Made by a program: the position numbers and the translations under genes
Notes under the pieces: model-generated
The model's input: only the letters and a program-made list of their open reading frames with translations
The model's database searches: none
Told to the model about the DNA's origin: nothing
Shown here: piece after piece, positions 1-11,199 of the stretch
Numbering within the stretch: position 1 is the first letter of the stretch
Layout of the letters: every line of letters starts with the position of its first letter
Assembly (NCBI RefSeq): GCF_002127325.2
Contig: NC_035447.2
Coordinates: forward strand, 30,997,249 to 31,061,248
Direction: 5' to 3'
Length of the DNA stretch: 64,000 bases
Source of the DNA: Helianthus annuus
Taxonomy: Eukaryota > Streptophyta > Magnoliopsida > Asterales > Asteraceae

Positions 1-676
1 AATTCAAAACAAAATTTTAGATTTTAGTTAGAACTTGTGAACCTGTGAATTTTGTAATCCTTGAACGTGATTCTAACTTGGATTGCATCTTTAATTCTTC
101 TGTTGAGTAAGAATGAAACAAGACTTGCATCACTTCTTCAACTTTGATTTTCAATTGGTTTCTCCGGTTTCTGCTCTTCTGCTCTGGTGAAATCGAAACA
201 TCAACAAGATCAAAATCTCCCTCTTTATGGCTTCTAATTTTTTGGTTTTTGTTGTGATCAAGAATGTGAAGCCTGGAACAAACCTTCAAATCCATTCTTG
301 ATTCTCTTCTGGTTGGTAAACAAATTGGTGTGAGTTTTAGTTTTAATCAATCAACTTTAATTTAAATTTAAATGGGACTAACAAAAAATGATTGCAATTA
401 TAGGACTCAATCAAGTAAGATTTCAAGAACGAGGATTGTGATTTAAAATAAAAATAAAAAGCTCAGTTAAATCCAAGCTTTGATACTAAATATTGCCCAA
501 AACTGGTAATCAAAGATTGAAAAACAGAAATCAATAATCATATTAACTTGAATTGAAACTGTTTTGAGTTTGTAACATTCAAATTGTTATATGCGATCGT
601 GTATACACAATCACTATCTATCAACGCGTCGATTACCTTACTTAGGCAAATGATTGGGAGTATACCCAGCAACAAC
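1..676. other. Intergenic, no gene recognised
   Basis: AT-rich sequence with only short open frames. The longest is a 92-codon minus-strand frame at 17-295, which has no motif I recognise and no splice or promoter context. I see no repeat ends here. Confidence 0.5.
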
Positions 677-970
677 CAGGGGCGGGTCCACATTGAAGGT
701 TACGGGTTTGCCCAAACCCACTCGGTTTCAAATTTTTAGTAGTAGTGTTAATAGAAATTTCTGAATGACCCCATAAAAGAAATTTGGGATGAACCCATAC
801 ATAAGATTCATGGATGACTAAGTGGTGAAGGCCTCCCCTTCCAGCCTAAAGGATACTGGTTCGACTCATGTTTGGCGACATTTTTTTGTAGTTTTTCCTT
901 TTTTTTAAAAGAAAAATAAAACTAATCAGCCCCTAGCGTTTTACATACATAACAGCGCCCCTATGGCCCC
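677..970 (+). mobile_element. Degraded hAT-like MITE of the CAGNGGCGG family
   Basis: The left end reads CAGGGGCGGGTCCAC. The following 150 bases resemble, base for base in patches, the better preserved copy at 50675-50963. The right end near 965 is only a guess from GCGCCCCTA, and I could not find a clean target duplication. A GGTTCGACTC motif at about 861, like a tRNA box B, falls inside. Confidence 0.35.
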
Positions 971-1088
971 ATTTGCAAATCCCTTGTCTGAGCTCCGTAC
1001 ACCCTCTCCAGCCGTCCACGCTCCACCTTTCCAATTCCAACCGTCAGTTCTGATAATAATTGAATATTCAAAATGATTTCGATTGTGT

Positions 1089-2002
1089 TAATTGAAGATA
1101 GAGAGCGGTAGTAGGTGTGTGATTGTTGAGGAATGGCTCGCCAGGGAGGGTAGGTCCACCGAGGTGAAGGCCCCTAGTTGTTGCGCCGTGTGTTGTTGTT
1201 TTGGTTGTTGGAGGAGCGATTGAGCCTAGGCCCACTGTTGTGTTGAGGCCGACGCTAGTTGTAGCGGGCTGGGCCACGAGAAGAATCTCGTCCAGTAGGA
1301 TTGCGTTCTGGTGGGTTGGTTGTGTCGGGTACAATAGCAGCAATGACCGGGGCTAGTTGTTGTCTAACAAGTTGACGACGTTCTTCGGCATCCAGAAGGT
1401 TAGTGGCGTCCTCCCAAGACGGAAGGGAGTGATGTAACTGGGTAGCGATAACATTATATTCCAGAGGAAGTCCACTAACCAGTTGAATGATTAGTCGACT
1501 TTCAAATACGGGCTGGTCCACATCCGCAAGTTGTGCAGCGATCTCTTGAAGTTTCTGACAATATTCTTGAAGCGAGGGCATTGATTTCAGGGTCAAGTTT
1601 GTGAAAGCTTTCTCCAAGGCAGCAGCCAGCGGACCTTTATTTTTCAAAAAAAATCTTTTTGAGACGACCCCAAGCATCTAAAGTAGTAGATTCGGTGTCC
1701 AAGATCCGAACCAGGTAGTCGTCAGAAACGGTTGCATAAATCCATTGCAACACTATAGCATCGATTTCCATCCACGTGCCATAGTTTGGGTCATCCTCTG
1801 GCAGTGGTAGGGTTCCACCGATATGGTCAAGAACCTTGTATCCATGCGCATTTAACCGAAATAGCTTTACCCACGAAGAGTACGTAACTTTCGTGCCATC
1901 CAAAATACGAACTTTGTTTTGAATGTTGGTAATGGTGTAAAACGGGTGAAGTGAAGGAGTTGTTTTACTGGAACTGGTGGAGGAGTCTGCTTTGTCTCCC
2001 AT
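1089..2002 (-). pseudogene. copia gag fragment, frameshifted
   Basis: Gag-like capsid protein of a Ty1/copia retrotransposon. The start is the ATG at 2002. The N-terminal part has the plant copia gag signature YSSWVKLFRLNAHGYKVLDH followed by IDAIVLQWIYATVSDDYL. The frame breaks in a run of A/T near 1650. It continues in another frame as KGPLAAALEKAFTNL to RRQLVRQQLAP and shifts again near 1260 into a low-complexity N/T/P-rich tail. No CCHC knuckle is visible. The frame stops being gag exactly where the 38 bp LTR tip begins at 1088, which marks the internal deletion. The upstream primer-binding site at 2135-2147 fits this orientation. Lineage is not assigned. Confidence 0.75.
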
Positions 2003-2134
2003 AGCCGAGAAGCAGAGATGGTGTTTGCAGCAGTGGATCGAACAGAAAAAAAATTTATGAAGATCATAACCTTCAAAGAATGGCCGTAGCCTACAGGAAC
2101 AAAGAAACAAAGGAGAAAAGGGGATGAAACTTAT

Positions 2135-2147
2135 GGCTGTGATACCA
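2135..2147 (-). other. Primer-binding site (initiator Met-tRNA type)
   Basis: Reads TGGTATCACAGCC on the minus strand and sits immediately inside the LTR edge at 2148. This is the usual plant copia position and near-match to the 3' end of initiator methionine tRNA. Confidence 0.75.
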
Positions 2148-2597
2148 TGATAATAATTGAATATTCAAAATGATTTCGATTGTGTAAAACAATAAACCAA
2201 GGGGCCATATATGTACATCAAAGGAACAGAAAATTAAGCCTACAAATCAGCTAGTCTAGTGACTATCATGGAGCCTATCAAGCTATACATCTTTGACTAA
2301 ATAAATACAATAAGTTACAATATACATAAATATTTTGAGAATATATTTATGTTAATAGGTTCCACTACTCTTAATCTTTCTCAATCTCTCAGGTTTATTA
2401 TAGATTGATGATGTTTATCATGTTAATTTTCAATTTGTTGTCTTATAATATGCTTTAAACTATGTCTTTTTGAGATGAACTTTCTATTTCTTTCAAATTT
2501 CAATTGCTTTCTCTTGAATCTTGTATGTGAATATGAATTTGTTGTGAATATGTGATTTGTGAATATGAATTTGTGATTTTAATCATGTTAAAACTTG

Positions 2598-2770
2598 AAC
2601 CAGTTATCAAAGCTAATAAGAATTGGCTTGATTGAGTTCTTACCATTCAATCGTGTAGTGATTTATGATTCTTAGATGTAATGCATTAACCAGTTATCAA
2701 AGCTAATAAGAATTGACTGGATTGAGTTCTTACCATTCAACTATGTAGTGATTTATGATTCTTAGATGTA
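2598..2770 (+). repeat. 90 bp tandem duplication
   Basis: Two copies with a 90 bp period starting at 2598 and 2688, each beginning AACCAGTTATCAAAGC and ending GATTCTTAGATGTAA. They differ at a handful of bases. No gene is evident in 2310-2597 or 2771-3039. Confidence 0.9.
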
Positions 2771-3039
2771 AAAGGTAGTTTATAATCAATAGTTAGCCCC
2801 CAAGTTCTTAAATAACATGGATATCTAGAGACTTGCTATTGTTGATTAGCGACCAAGGGTTCAGTAATCAAAGGGACACCTAAATTTCACCTGGTTCATG
2901 TTGAAGATGACTACTACTTGGGCCCCATAGGCTATAGGCAAACTAAGAGGTGAGTTGTGCACTGTCAATATTACTTAGGACACTATCAAGGCATCAATAA
3001 ATCAAATAAGATAGCTGATAGTGATGAAAATAATTTTCT

Positions 3040-3167
3040 ACTTGCATCATTATACTGTATTTTTTCCCTGACCGACCCGACCCCGAATATCTTAACGTTT
3101 GGTTGTAAAAAATCTAACCACGGAAAAAAAGTGAACCCACAGGAAAAAATTTCGGGATCCGCCACTG
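3040..3167 (-). mobile_element. Right end of a CAGNGGCGG hAT-like MITE
   Basis: The sequence ends GGGATCCGCCACTG at 3167, the reverse complement of CAGTGGCGGATCC. The preceding 120 bases (CCCGACCCGA, TTTTAACGTTT, GAACCCACAGG) match the right half of the element at 50675-50963. The left end is missing or decayed. Confidence 0.5.
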
Positions 3168-3175
3168 GCAGCAAC

Positions 3176-3765
3176 ATCTGGTTATTTAAACATCAACATA
3201 TCCAAACTCCATACATAAAATCAACTAACTTTCACATCAAGCATATATTGCTCAGTAATTGATAGCATTTCTCTATCATTAGATCCTAACGGACCATCAT
3301 GATATTCCTGAGCTTGACCAAAAGCATGAAAACCATACTCTTGATGTATGAAGTAGTTTACCTCGGGGTAGTGGAAATTGTAGCCTGATTATACATATAG
3401 AAAGAACATACTGGATTCACCATTTTTAACAAGATAAAATATGAAATTGTGATGTGTTACTTTCAAAAACCACCTAATCTTTGGTCCAACTATATTTATA
3501 TGCTCTTAATTAATCTTATATTGAAGTTTTATGATCTATCAGTAAGAGGGTGTGTAAGAATTTCTCCAATTAAATGAATCTATGCGCCTAGAGACTTACT
3601 GCGCAAAAAAAAGAACATATAAGAAATTACCAATCGCATTAGAAGTCCATTAGAGTTGTCCAAAATTGGGGGATCTAGTATTCACCGGTTAAGCCCCCAA
3701 TAGCTTCCATACCTACAAGATCTTGTGGTTGATAGATTGAATGCAATCTCACTATGCTTCTTTTA
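3176..3765 (-). pseudogene. Decayed copy A of CCCH-gene exons 3 and 4
   Basis: 3236-3390 aligns with exon 4 of the intact CCCH gene (4856-5068): on the minus strand it encodes remnants such as HQEYGFHAFGQAQEYHDG, with the first zinc ligands gone. 3628-3740 aligns with exon 3 (5278-5382), including the same splice-donor context, but has in-frame stops. Flanking non-coding sequence (TTTAAACATCAACATATCC) is shared with the other copies, so this is a genomic duplication and not a retrocopy. Confidence 0.75.
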
Positions 3766-4086
3766 ACTAACACTAGCCTCTTAAGTCTTTTTTTCCCGTA
3801 TAGTGGCTATGGGTCTTCTCCACATGACATAACTGCAATTCTTTTCTTGATCGCATATGCTCTAGTTTTCCTTAGATTACTTCTAACAGGGATGCTCTAA
3901 ATGTTAATTTGTTCAAATGCTCAACGACCAATTGAATGTCGCCGTCACACGCACTACTAAAAAAAGGCAAAAGCAATAACCCAAATCTTTGAATAACCAT
4001 CATAAATAAAGCTAAGTTTGCAACCGCTTTGGTTGAGATAAAAAGCCTCATAGCTAAAAAGGAGAATGAAAGCAAAGAAGCGTCTC

Positions 4087-4360
4087 CATGAACAAACATC
4101 CAATCATTTAAACGTCAACATATTCAAGCTCCATACATAGTCTCAACATGGTTGCACATATGGAATATATTGCTCAACATGGATAACAAGTATGGAGAGC
4201 ATGTGATGCTTATTCGATGGTATTCTCCATCAATAGATCAGTAGACCCTAACGGTCCTTCATGATATTCTTGAGTTTGACCAAAAGTACGAGAACCATAG
4301 ACTTGAGGAATGATTTATTTTAGCTTTGTGTGGTGGAACTTGCAGCGTACTCTTTAGCCA
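4087..4360 (-). pseudogene. Decayed copy B of CCCH-gene exon 4
   Basis: On the minus strand it contains GCKFHH followed by a stop, then IIPQVYGSRTFGQTQEYHEG, clearly parallel to exon 4 at 4856-5068. The flank TTTAAACGTCAACATATTC again matches the other two copies. I found no convincing exon 3 in this unit; 4361-4750 shows no other gene. Confidence 0.7.
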
Positions 4361-4855
4361 CCCCAATAATTATGTATAAAGAACATACTCGCTCACCAAA
4401 TTTAAAAAAAAAAAAAAGATAAGAAAAAAAGAAATTGTATTGCATTACATGTAAAAAAACTTGTAGTCTTTGGTCTAACATCATTTGTAGTCTTTGAATG
4501 TCACATTATGCCATAGCTTATGTGCAAGAATCTTGTATAGATTTTTGTAAGGATCCCAAGCAATACTATAAAAAGGAAAAAGAGACGGCGAAAGTTATCA
4601 AAAAGATTGTTGTAAAAGCATAGTTATGGCATTTTGGTTAAGACATAAAGCTGGTTCGCTAATGTATTTTACAAGCGTTTTGCTTTTGGACAAAAAAACA
4701 AACCCACATCGCTAAGATAAAATTTGAAACTGCGGCACAAAAAGGATAATATTAAACAAAGAAACATCTACATAAACAAACATCATGTCGTTTAAACGTC
4801 AACATATCCAAACTCCAAACAAAAACTCAACAAGCTTTCATATCAAGCATATATA

Positions 4856-7800
4856 TTACTCGTTAATTGGTAGAAATTCTTCATCAGTGGATCCTAACAA
4901 TATATCATTGGATTCAAAAGTTCCATCATGATATGCCTGAGCTTGACCAAAAGCTTGAGGACCATATTCTTGAGGGACGGAGTAGTTTAGCTCTGGGTGG
5001 TGGAACTTGCAGCCTGCTCCATAACCACATGAACGATAAGACACATAGTGGGCACATACATGCTCACCCTGCATAATTAACAAGATCAAATAAGAAATCG
5101 TATTGCCTTAATGTCGAAACAACCCTTGGTCTTTGGACCAGGTGTATCTATATTATCTTAATTAATCTAAATAGTGAATTTTTAAGATCTAATACTAAGA
5201 GGGTGTGCTCAATGACTTCTTTATATAATTTATATGCCTAGAGACAGATCGAGAAAAAAATACGAAATATATATTACCAATCGCATTGGAAGTCCATCAG
5301 AGTTGTACTGCATTGGGGGAGGAGGCATTGAGTGACTAAATCCACAATAGATTCCATACTTGCAATATCCAGCACGAAAAAACTGTAGCCAGAATCATTT
5401 GAAACATTCCCATGTCTCCTTTATCAAAATCTTACATATATATTATTCTAAAACAAATTATATTGAAATAAATTATGTATATGGGTTGTTAAAATAATGT
5501 TCACATCATTGTCTATAATATAATTTCTATGAGTGAGTTATCAATTACAATGTGAGAGATTTCTCAGCATCAACATCAACGATATTGATTATTGAAGCTA
5601 AGACTCCTTTGTTTTAGTATGCTTCATAATTATCATATCATTTAAGCTTATGACATGTGTTCATCTTACATTCCAAAGACGCACAACTACACTATAAGAA
5701 TAAAAATCCATACGAGTATAAAAACTTAACAGCTAGCTTATACATTGCAAGAATTCACATACCAGACTTATCCAGTAAGAATAAAAATCCATACGAGTAT
5801 AAAAACTGAACAAGCTAGCTTATACATTGCAAGAATTCACATATCAGACTTATCCAGATTAAATTACATCAAGGGATAAATATTGCAATTATTTCCTTAG
5901 TTTTTATATGGATAGTGAATATATGTTCAACAGACATGAACCTAAATTCGAACTTGTACATATACTCATGTATCATGTATGGAATCCTGGGAAAAATACA
6001 AGGTCGCATATTTATTCAATATAAGAACACTTGCCAAGCTGACAAGTGACAACCATAACTAATCTATTCAAGTGCTTGAATCTCATTAGTAATATAGTTT
6101 GTTAATATCTTAATCTAAAGAAAATCAAGGTTTGCGAGTTTTTTTTCCTAAACTAGTATTGGTGGAAAAAGTATTTACCATTTTGGTATTTTTAGAAAAC
6201 TATTTACTAAAATGGTGTTTTCCTTGTATTTTGTATTTACTTTTTTTTTTATTTTCTAACCAAGATATTATACTTTTTTATTGTTTTTTTCTTGTTCAAA
6301 CAATCCCTTATCGTTTTTTATTTTTTTATATTTTTAGAATACTCTTTTTTTAACCAAATACGTTTTTTCAATCCAACTCTTTATAGGCTCTCTAGTGGTT
6401 TTCTTTTTCAAGTAAGGTTAGTTTATTTTTTATTGTCTTTTTTAATTTAAAAAGTTAAAAAAGATTTGGTAAACCATCTCCCCTTTCTCCCCTGCCGTTT
6501 CAGAACCTGCCTTCCTTTTTTTTTCATTAATAATTTTGAGGATTTCACGATTTTCAAAATGAGAACTTTGAGTCATTATCGATTCACATTTTATATGGAA
6601 TTGAAATTTGTTTTTATAAAGTATGTTAAAGATTTTGAACATCAAAGTTTTATAGTTATATATGGATTTTGATTTCATATATTTCATAACAGAAAGAATA
6701 CAAGTTAACGCGATATAACATATAATTCAAAACGAGAAAAAAATGATCGTGCTTACTCAATAAAACTACGAAATGGAATGAATATGATTTCCATTTGTAT
6801 TTGATATTAATACCACTAGCTGGTCAATTTTAATGTTTGATTAAAAAATTTATGCTTCCAATTTGATTGTACAAATTTATATAACATGATTCTTATAGTT
6901 GTATTTGAAAAAAAGAACCATTAGAAAGCCTAAAGAGTTGGTTGCTAAATATTATTAAACTGGTTAAATAAAAAAGAGTATTACACAAAATTTAAAAAGG
7001 ATATTGAAGCGTTGAAAGAAAAATACAATAAAACGGTTAGAAAATAAAAAGTAAACACAAATTATAAGGAAAACACTATTTTAATAAAAAAATTATGCTT
7101 CTTATTTGATTGTACAAATTTATATAACATGATTCTTATAGTTGTATTTGAAAAAAAAAAACCATTAGAAAGCCTATACGTATAAAGAGTTGATTGCCAA
7201 ATATTATTAAACTGGTTAAATAAAAAAGAGTATCATAAAAAATTAAAAAGGATAACGAAGCGTTGAAAGAAAAAAACAATAAAAATATAATATCTTGTTT
7301 AGAAAATAAAAGAGTAAACTGTCATTCTGGTCCCTGGGGTTTGGTCACTTTTACCACTTTAGTTCAAAATTCAAACCTTTTGAATCTGGATCCCCGTGGT
7401 TTCCGTTTTGTTGCCATTTTGGTCCAAAAATAAAGTCAGCTCAGATTTCTCAAATAAAATCTTGGTTTTTTTTTTGTCTTTTTCCTCATACTAATGAATG
7501 GCAAAATGGTCATTATAAATTTTATTATAATGAATTATTGATTAAAATAATTAAATTAAATGACCTCAAGCAAGTATTATCATCTTCCCCAAATGCAATC
7601 CGTAATATCCTAATCCACTCTTACGAACATCTTCTTCTCCAACGATCAACGGACAATTACAAGGAATTTTGTTGCGATTTTTCTAAAAGCAGAAGGTGTA
7701 CAGACTACCCCTAGCAACAAAATTCTAACCATCAAAAACAGAGAAAACTTCTAACCATCATTGATTTTTCAAAAATTAAAATCAAAATCTGAACTTTTTC

Positions 7801-8876
7801 CTAATAAATCAAGTGGGTTTCGAAGTGGATGTCAGTGACGGCTAGGAGATGACGGAAAGCAACAGCAATGACGACATCAAACGAGACCCACGGCGATTCC
7901 AATGGTCAAAATAAACGATGACGGTGTTGAGGAGCAGAGACATCGCCACAGATCTGATGCCATAGAAGATTGCCCACTACTGAGGTAAATATCGATAGCC
8001 TAATAATTCGATTTCCAGCCGGTGTTGGTGGCGGTGGCTGGTTTTGTTCAAACTCGTTGTGGGTTTTAGATTCGGGGGTTTGGGTGTTGATGAGTTTTAG
8101 CGACAGTGTTGATGTGGGTGGTGGTGATGGGAGCATGTGGTGGTTGGTGTGTTGCGAAGATGGTGGTCAGTGGAGTGGGGTGTGGTGGGTGTTAGCGATG
8201 GCAGCAGAGTGGCTTAGGATATTAGGGAAGATGATGATACTTGCCCGCTTTTATAAGGTCATTTAATTTATTATTTTAGTTAATAATTTGTTATAATAAA
8301 ACTTATAATGACTATTTTTCCCTTCATTAATCTAAGGAAAAAGGACAAAAAAACTATGATTTTATTTGAGAAATCTGAGTTGACTTTATTTTTGGACAAA
8401 AATGGTAACAAAACTAAAACCACAAGGACCCAGATTCAAAAGTTTTGAGTTTTGGACTAAAGTGACAAAACTGACCAAACCTCAGTTTACTCAAAATAAA
8501 AAGTAAACACAAATTATAAGGAAAATACTATTTTAATAAATAGTTTTCAAAGAACACTAAAATGGTAAATACTTTTTTCATCAACACTAGTTTAGGAAAA
8601 AACTTCAAGGTTTGCACTTTGTACATACCATGAATAGAATGATTAACTAATAATCTTAGTGTCTGTTTGGTATGAGGTAATGGAATAGATGAGAGAATGA
8701 AATGGACGAGGTAATGGAATGGACAACTGAATGAAATGGATCATTCCATTCCATTGTGATGTTTGGTTACTCATATGTTAATAGAATGAATCATTACTTT
8801 GTACAATTTGATAAACAAAAAAAGATGAAGTAACGAAACACAAATGTATTAAAAACGACAAAAATATAATTGCCTC

Positions 8877-8917
<41 letters not shown>

Positions 8918-9209
8918 TAATAATAATAATAATAATATATTAATGATAAAAATTAATTTTTTTTTGAACGGTGACTTTCTTTTTGAGTGACCCAATGTCA
9001 CACCGCCTAATTGGCGGCCCTAGCCAAGTCTGCTCAGACTTACGTTGTCTTAACCAGGTCGCGCTGGGTTGGCCAGACTTGGTTACGGCGTTTCCCCGGA
9101 AACCGTACTGCCTTCACACGAGATGACTCGCTGAAGTAACAGCCCGATGAAAACAAATAAAAGTATGAATATTAATAAATATAAATATAAATACAAATAA
9201 AAGTATAAG

Positions 9210-9297
<88 letters not shown>

Positions 9298-10880
9298 TAT
9301 TTCTTTTCCATTCCTTGAAGGAATGGGAAAAAAACACCTACATACCAAGGAATGAAAATTATTATATATGGAAGAAGTTACATTTCTTTGGAATGCTCCA
9401 TTCCATTACCACATTATAACCAAACATTTTTCTTTCATTCCATCAGAATGATCCATTCCATTCTATCTTCCATTCCTTCATACCAAACGCTACCTTAGTG
9501 TTTATAAATAAACTAACCCATATAATACCTTTTATTGAACTAACCAAAAAACACAAACCCAAAACTTAATTACAAGATCCATGATAGTCACAAAACACGA
9601 ACTATGTTTGGGAGTTACCAGGCAAATCTACATGGAAATCCACAAATACATCTTAAGAAAAATAACCATTGAATTGAATGTTACTGTAATCAGATTGAAA
9701 GATATCATCCGTAACAATTTGAATTGAATGTTTCAAACAACAACCAACTATATGTATAAAGTTGGATATTAATAGAAATATTTTTTTTTTTTGAATGGCT
9801 AACGTTACTCTTCCAAACTCCTATATTTACAAATAACTCACTCTTGCTTGCGATTGAACCCAAGACCTCCCACTAAGAGGCAAGAACCTCTACCAAGTGA
9901 GCTAACCCCACTTAGCAATAGAAATAAATAAATACTAATTAAGAAGATTAATAACTTTGATATTGATTCCAACAAAATCACAAATTATTAAAATCAAAAA
10001 AATCTAAAAACAGTTATACCTTGCATGGGATTCTACGAGTGTAATTTGGATACACGATTTCAGCACTTCCTTCCTGACGAACCTAAAAACAAGAACAAAG
10101 GTATACATCAGTACACAAAGTAAAAATAAAAGAATAGACGACTAAAATTAGTTTATAATAATAAATCATCTTTCAAAAACAATAAATACATATGCATCAT
10201 GAGCATGGATGAAAACGTAACTTAAAATAGAAAATAAAAATAAAAACATACTAAATGGTGTGTAAATTTGAAAATCATTAAAGAGTTACACACAGTTATT
10301 TTATCACCATTATAATGTAATCTGTCATATAATATTTTCATTATTCATCAGATCATACTTAAGAGATATTTTTGTTTTCAAATTTAACATATTAAAGGAC
10401 TTTTATAATTAAAAAGAAATAGAAAGTATGTTAGTTTTATATGTGTACAAAATTGTTAAAAAGACTTTTATTAGAAAAAAAGTAAGTATGCTGACTTTTT
10501 TGTGCAGAAAAATGTTAAAGGGACTTTTAGGAGAAAAACAGAAAATACTTTTTTTAGTATATGTCATATCCCTTTACATGAAAGGTAAATTTGTCATAAC
10601 AGGTAAATTTAGGCTATTTAAACATAAAATGTATAGTGTTTGTTAGGGTTGAAATCTATAAATTGCCTTTTCTTTTTTTTTTTTTTTTTTTTGAGAAATC
10701 TATCAAGAAATTAATGAAGGCGTGATGGAGAGATAAGAGGTTTACCTGAGAATCTTCTCGAGAGGGGTGATTATAGTTGCAATTCTTGCCAAAACTACAT
10801 GATCCATATTCAACAAAAAAGAAGCAGTCCTTTTTCTGCATGGGACTAGCTTCGATTTCATCATTTGTAGAACTAGCCAT
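4856..10880 (-). CDS. CCCH-type zinc-finger protein, four exons, 171 codons
   Basis: My exon model is 10880-10746, 10082-10020, 5382-5278 and 5068-4856. Every intron has GT-AG ends and phase 0, which gives one uninterrupted frame. Finger 1 in exon 1 is CFFFVEYGSCSFGKNCNYNH (C-x8-C-x5-C-x3-H). Finger 2 starts with IPCK at the end of exon 2 and continues FFRAGYCKYGIYCGFSH in exon 3 (C-x7-C-x5-C-x3-H). Finger 3 in exon 4 is CAHYVSYRSCGYGAGCKFH. The C-terminus is acidic and Q/G/Y-rich. Plant proteins of this type usually bind RNA or DNA, and many are nuclear or P-body regulators; the exact role cannot be read here. It is short for the family. Intron 2 (5383-10019) holds four transposons. Splice sites are inferred by eye and by the decayed paralogue, so expression is unproven. 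Confidence 0.75.
5696..5857. repeat. 81 bp tandem duplication in intron 2
   Basis: Two adjacent copies start at about 5696 and 5777, each with AAGAATAAAAATCCATACGA and ending CAGACTTATCCAG. Only a few bases differ, so the duplication is recent. Confidence 0.85.
6136..8605. mobile_element. Mutator-like/foldback element with ~130 bp TIRs
   Basis: The left end (GAGTTTTTTTTCCTAAACTA) and right end read inverted (AAGTTTTTTCCTAAACTAGT) keep matching for roughly 130 bases, through TAAAATGGT and TTTTCCTTAT. Flanks are the exact 10 bp duplication CAAGGTTTGC at 6126-6135 and 8606-8615. Long TIRs and a 9-11 bp duplication fit MULEs. The paralogous intron at about 21940 has the unoccupied site. No transposase frame is visible; a second element is nested inside. 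Confidence 0.85.
7312..8492. mobile_element. Nested Mutator-like element (GAGTAAACTG TIRs)
   Basis: It starts GAGTAAACTGTCATTCTGG and ends in its inverted counterpart ...CTCAGTTTACTC. TIR similarity extends for about 150 bases (GGTTTGGTCA, AAGTCAGCTCAGA). A 9 bp duplication AAAATAAAA lies at 7303-7311 and 8493-8501. The middle (7800-8260) is G/T-rich with open frames but no recognisable domain; it could be captured host sequence. Confidence 0.85.
8659..9494. mobile_element. Tourist-like (PIF/Harbinger) MITE with nested sequence
   Basis: Ends GTGTCTGTTTGGTATGA and, inverted, GGTAGCGTTTGGTATGA, flanked by TTA at 8656-8658 and 9495-9497. AATGGAAT-rich arms follow on both sides. The middle holds ATA trinucleotide runs at about 8873-8940 and 9207-9298, and a 200 bp block at 8958-9160. 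That block starts with a T-run plus GAACGGTGAC, like the reversed tail of a LINE or SINE. The T/A runs make long leucine or isoleucine frames that are not genes. Confidence 0.85.
9781..9916 (-). mobile_element. tRNA-derived SINE
   Basis: On the minus strand it has a box-A-like TTAGCTCACTTGG, a box-B GGTTCAATCGC and a terminal A-run. The exact 10 bp duplication AATAGAAATA at 9771-9780 and 9917-9926 marks both ends. It is a retroposed copy and not a working tRNA gene: the anticodon arm does not fold into a canonical cloverleaf. Confidence 0.85.
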
Positions 10881-11180
10881 TGATCTGAAACAGTGATTGA
10901 CAGGAGCTCTACTGGTGGTCCGATCTGAATTGTGGTGAGGATTAGAAGGAGGAGGAGAAATGTGTTAAAAGCATGAGTTCCTTATGCTTTTATAGCGAGG
11001 GATGGGGAGACCAGAGTTTGACTTCACCTCATAGATCACTTGGGTTTTCTCACTCATCATTAAATATCATATCTAATAAGAGTAATATTATTATGTTCAT
11101 ACGTATTTTTGAATTATTATATTTTATTCACACTCTTTAATTTTTTTTGAATGTGAACATTTCCTTTTACTCTACTGTTT
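10746..11180 (-). promoter_or_regulatory. Promoter and 5' UTR region of the CCCH gene
   Basis: A TATA box reads GCTATAAAAGC on the minus strand at about 10986-10996, some 110 bases upstream of the ATG at 10880. Similarity to the paralogue (50454-50640) runs through the TATA region and up to about 11150, so ancestral promoter sequence is preserved. In the dead paralogue the box has become TACAAAAG. Confidence 0.6.
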
Positions 11181-11199
11181 CAATTATTCTAAATTAAAT

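Larger units (their letters stand above)
1051..2309 (-). mobile_element. Internally deleted Ty1/copia element
   Basis: A 38 bp sequence starting TGATAATAATTGAATATT occurs at 1051-1088 and again at 2148-2185. The second copy directly abuts a methionine-tRNA primer-binding site, so it is the inner edge of the minus-strand 5' LTR. The first copy is then the matching end of a 3' LTR. Between them lies only gag, joined straight onto the LTR tip, so protease, integrase, RT and most of the 3' LTR are gone. The outer edge of the 5' LTR is not certain; 2309 is a guess from a weak AGTTC/AGTTA target match. Confidence 0.65.

Noticed and set aside
17..295. 92-codon minus-strand frame
   Set aside because: No recognisable motif, promoter or splice context; length is compatible with chance.
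823..880. Stand-alone SINE at GGTTCGACTC
   Set aside because: No box A at proper distance and no target duplication; it lies within a MITE-like stretch.
7906..8266. Proline-rich and glycine/valine/tryptophan-rich frames on both strands
   Set aside because: Low-complexity core of a MULE, open on both strands, no recognised domain.
9083..9337. Poly-leucine and poly-isoleucine frames
   Set aside because: Translation of an ATA trinucleotide run inside a MITE.
9850..9916. Candidate tRNA gene on the minus strand
   Set aside because: Has box A and B words but no cloverleaf, and target duplications plus an A-tail show it is a SINE.
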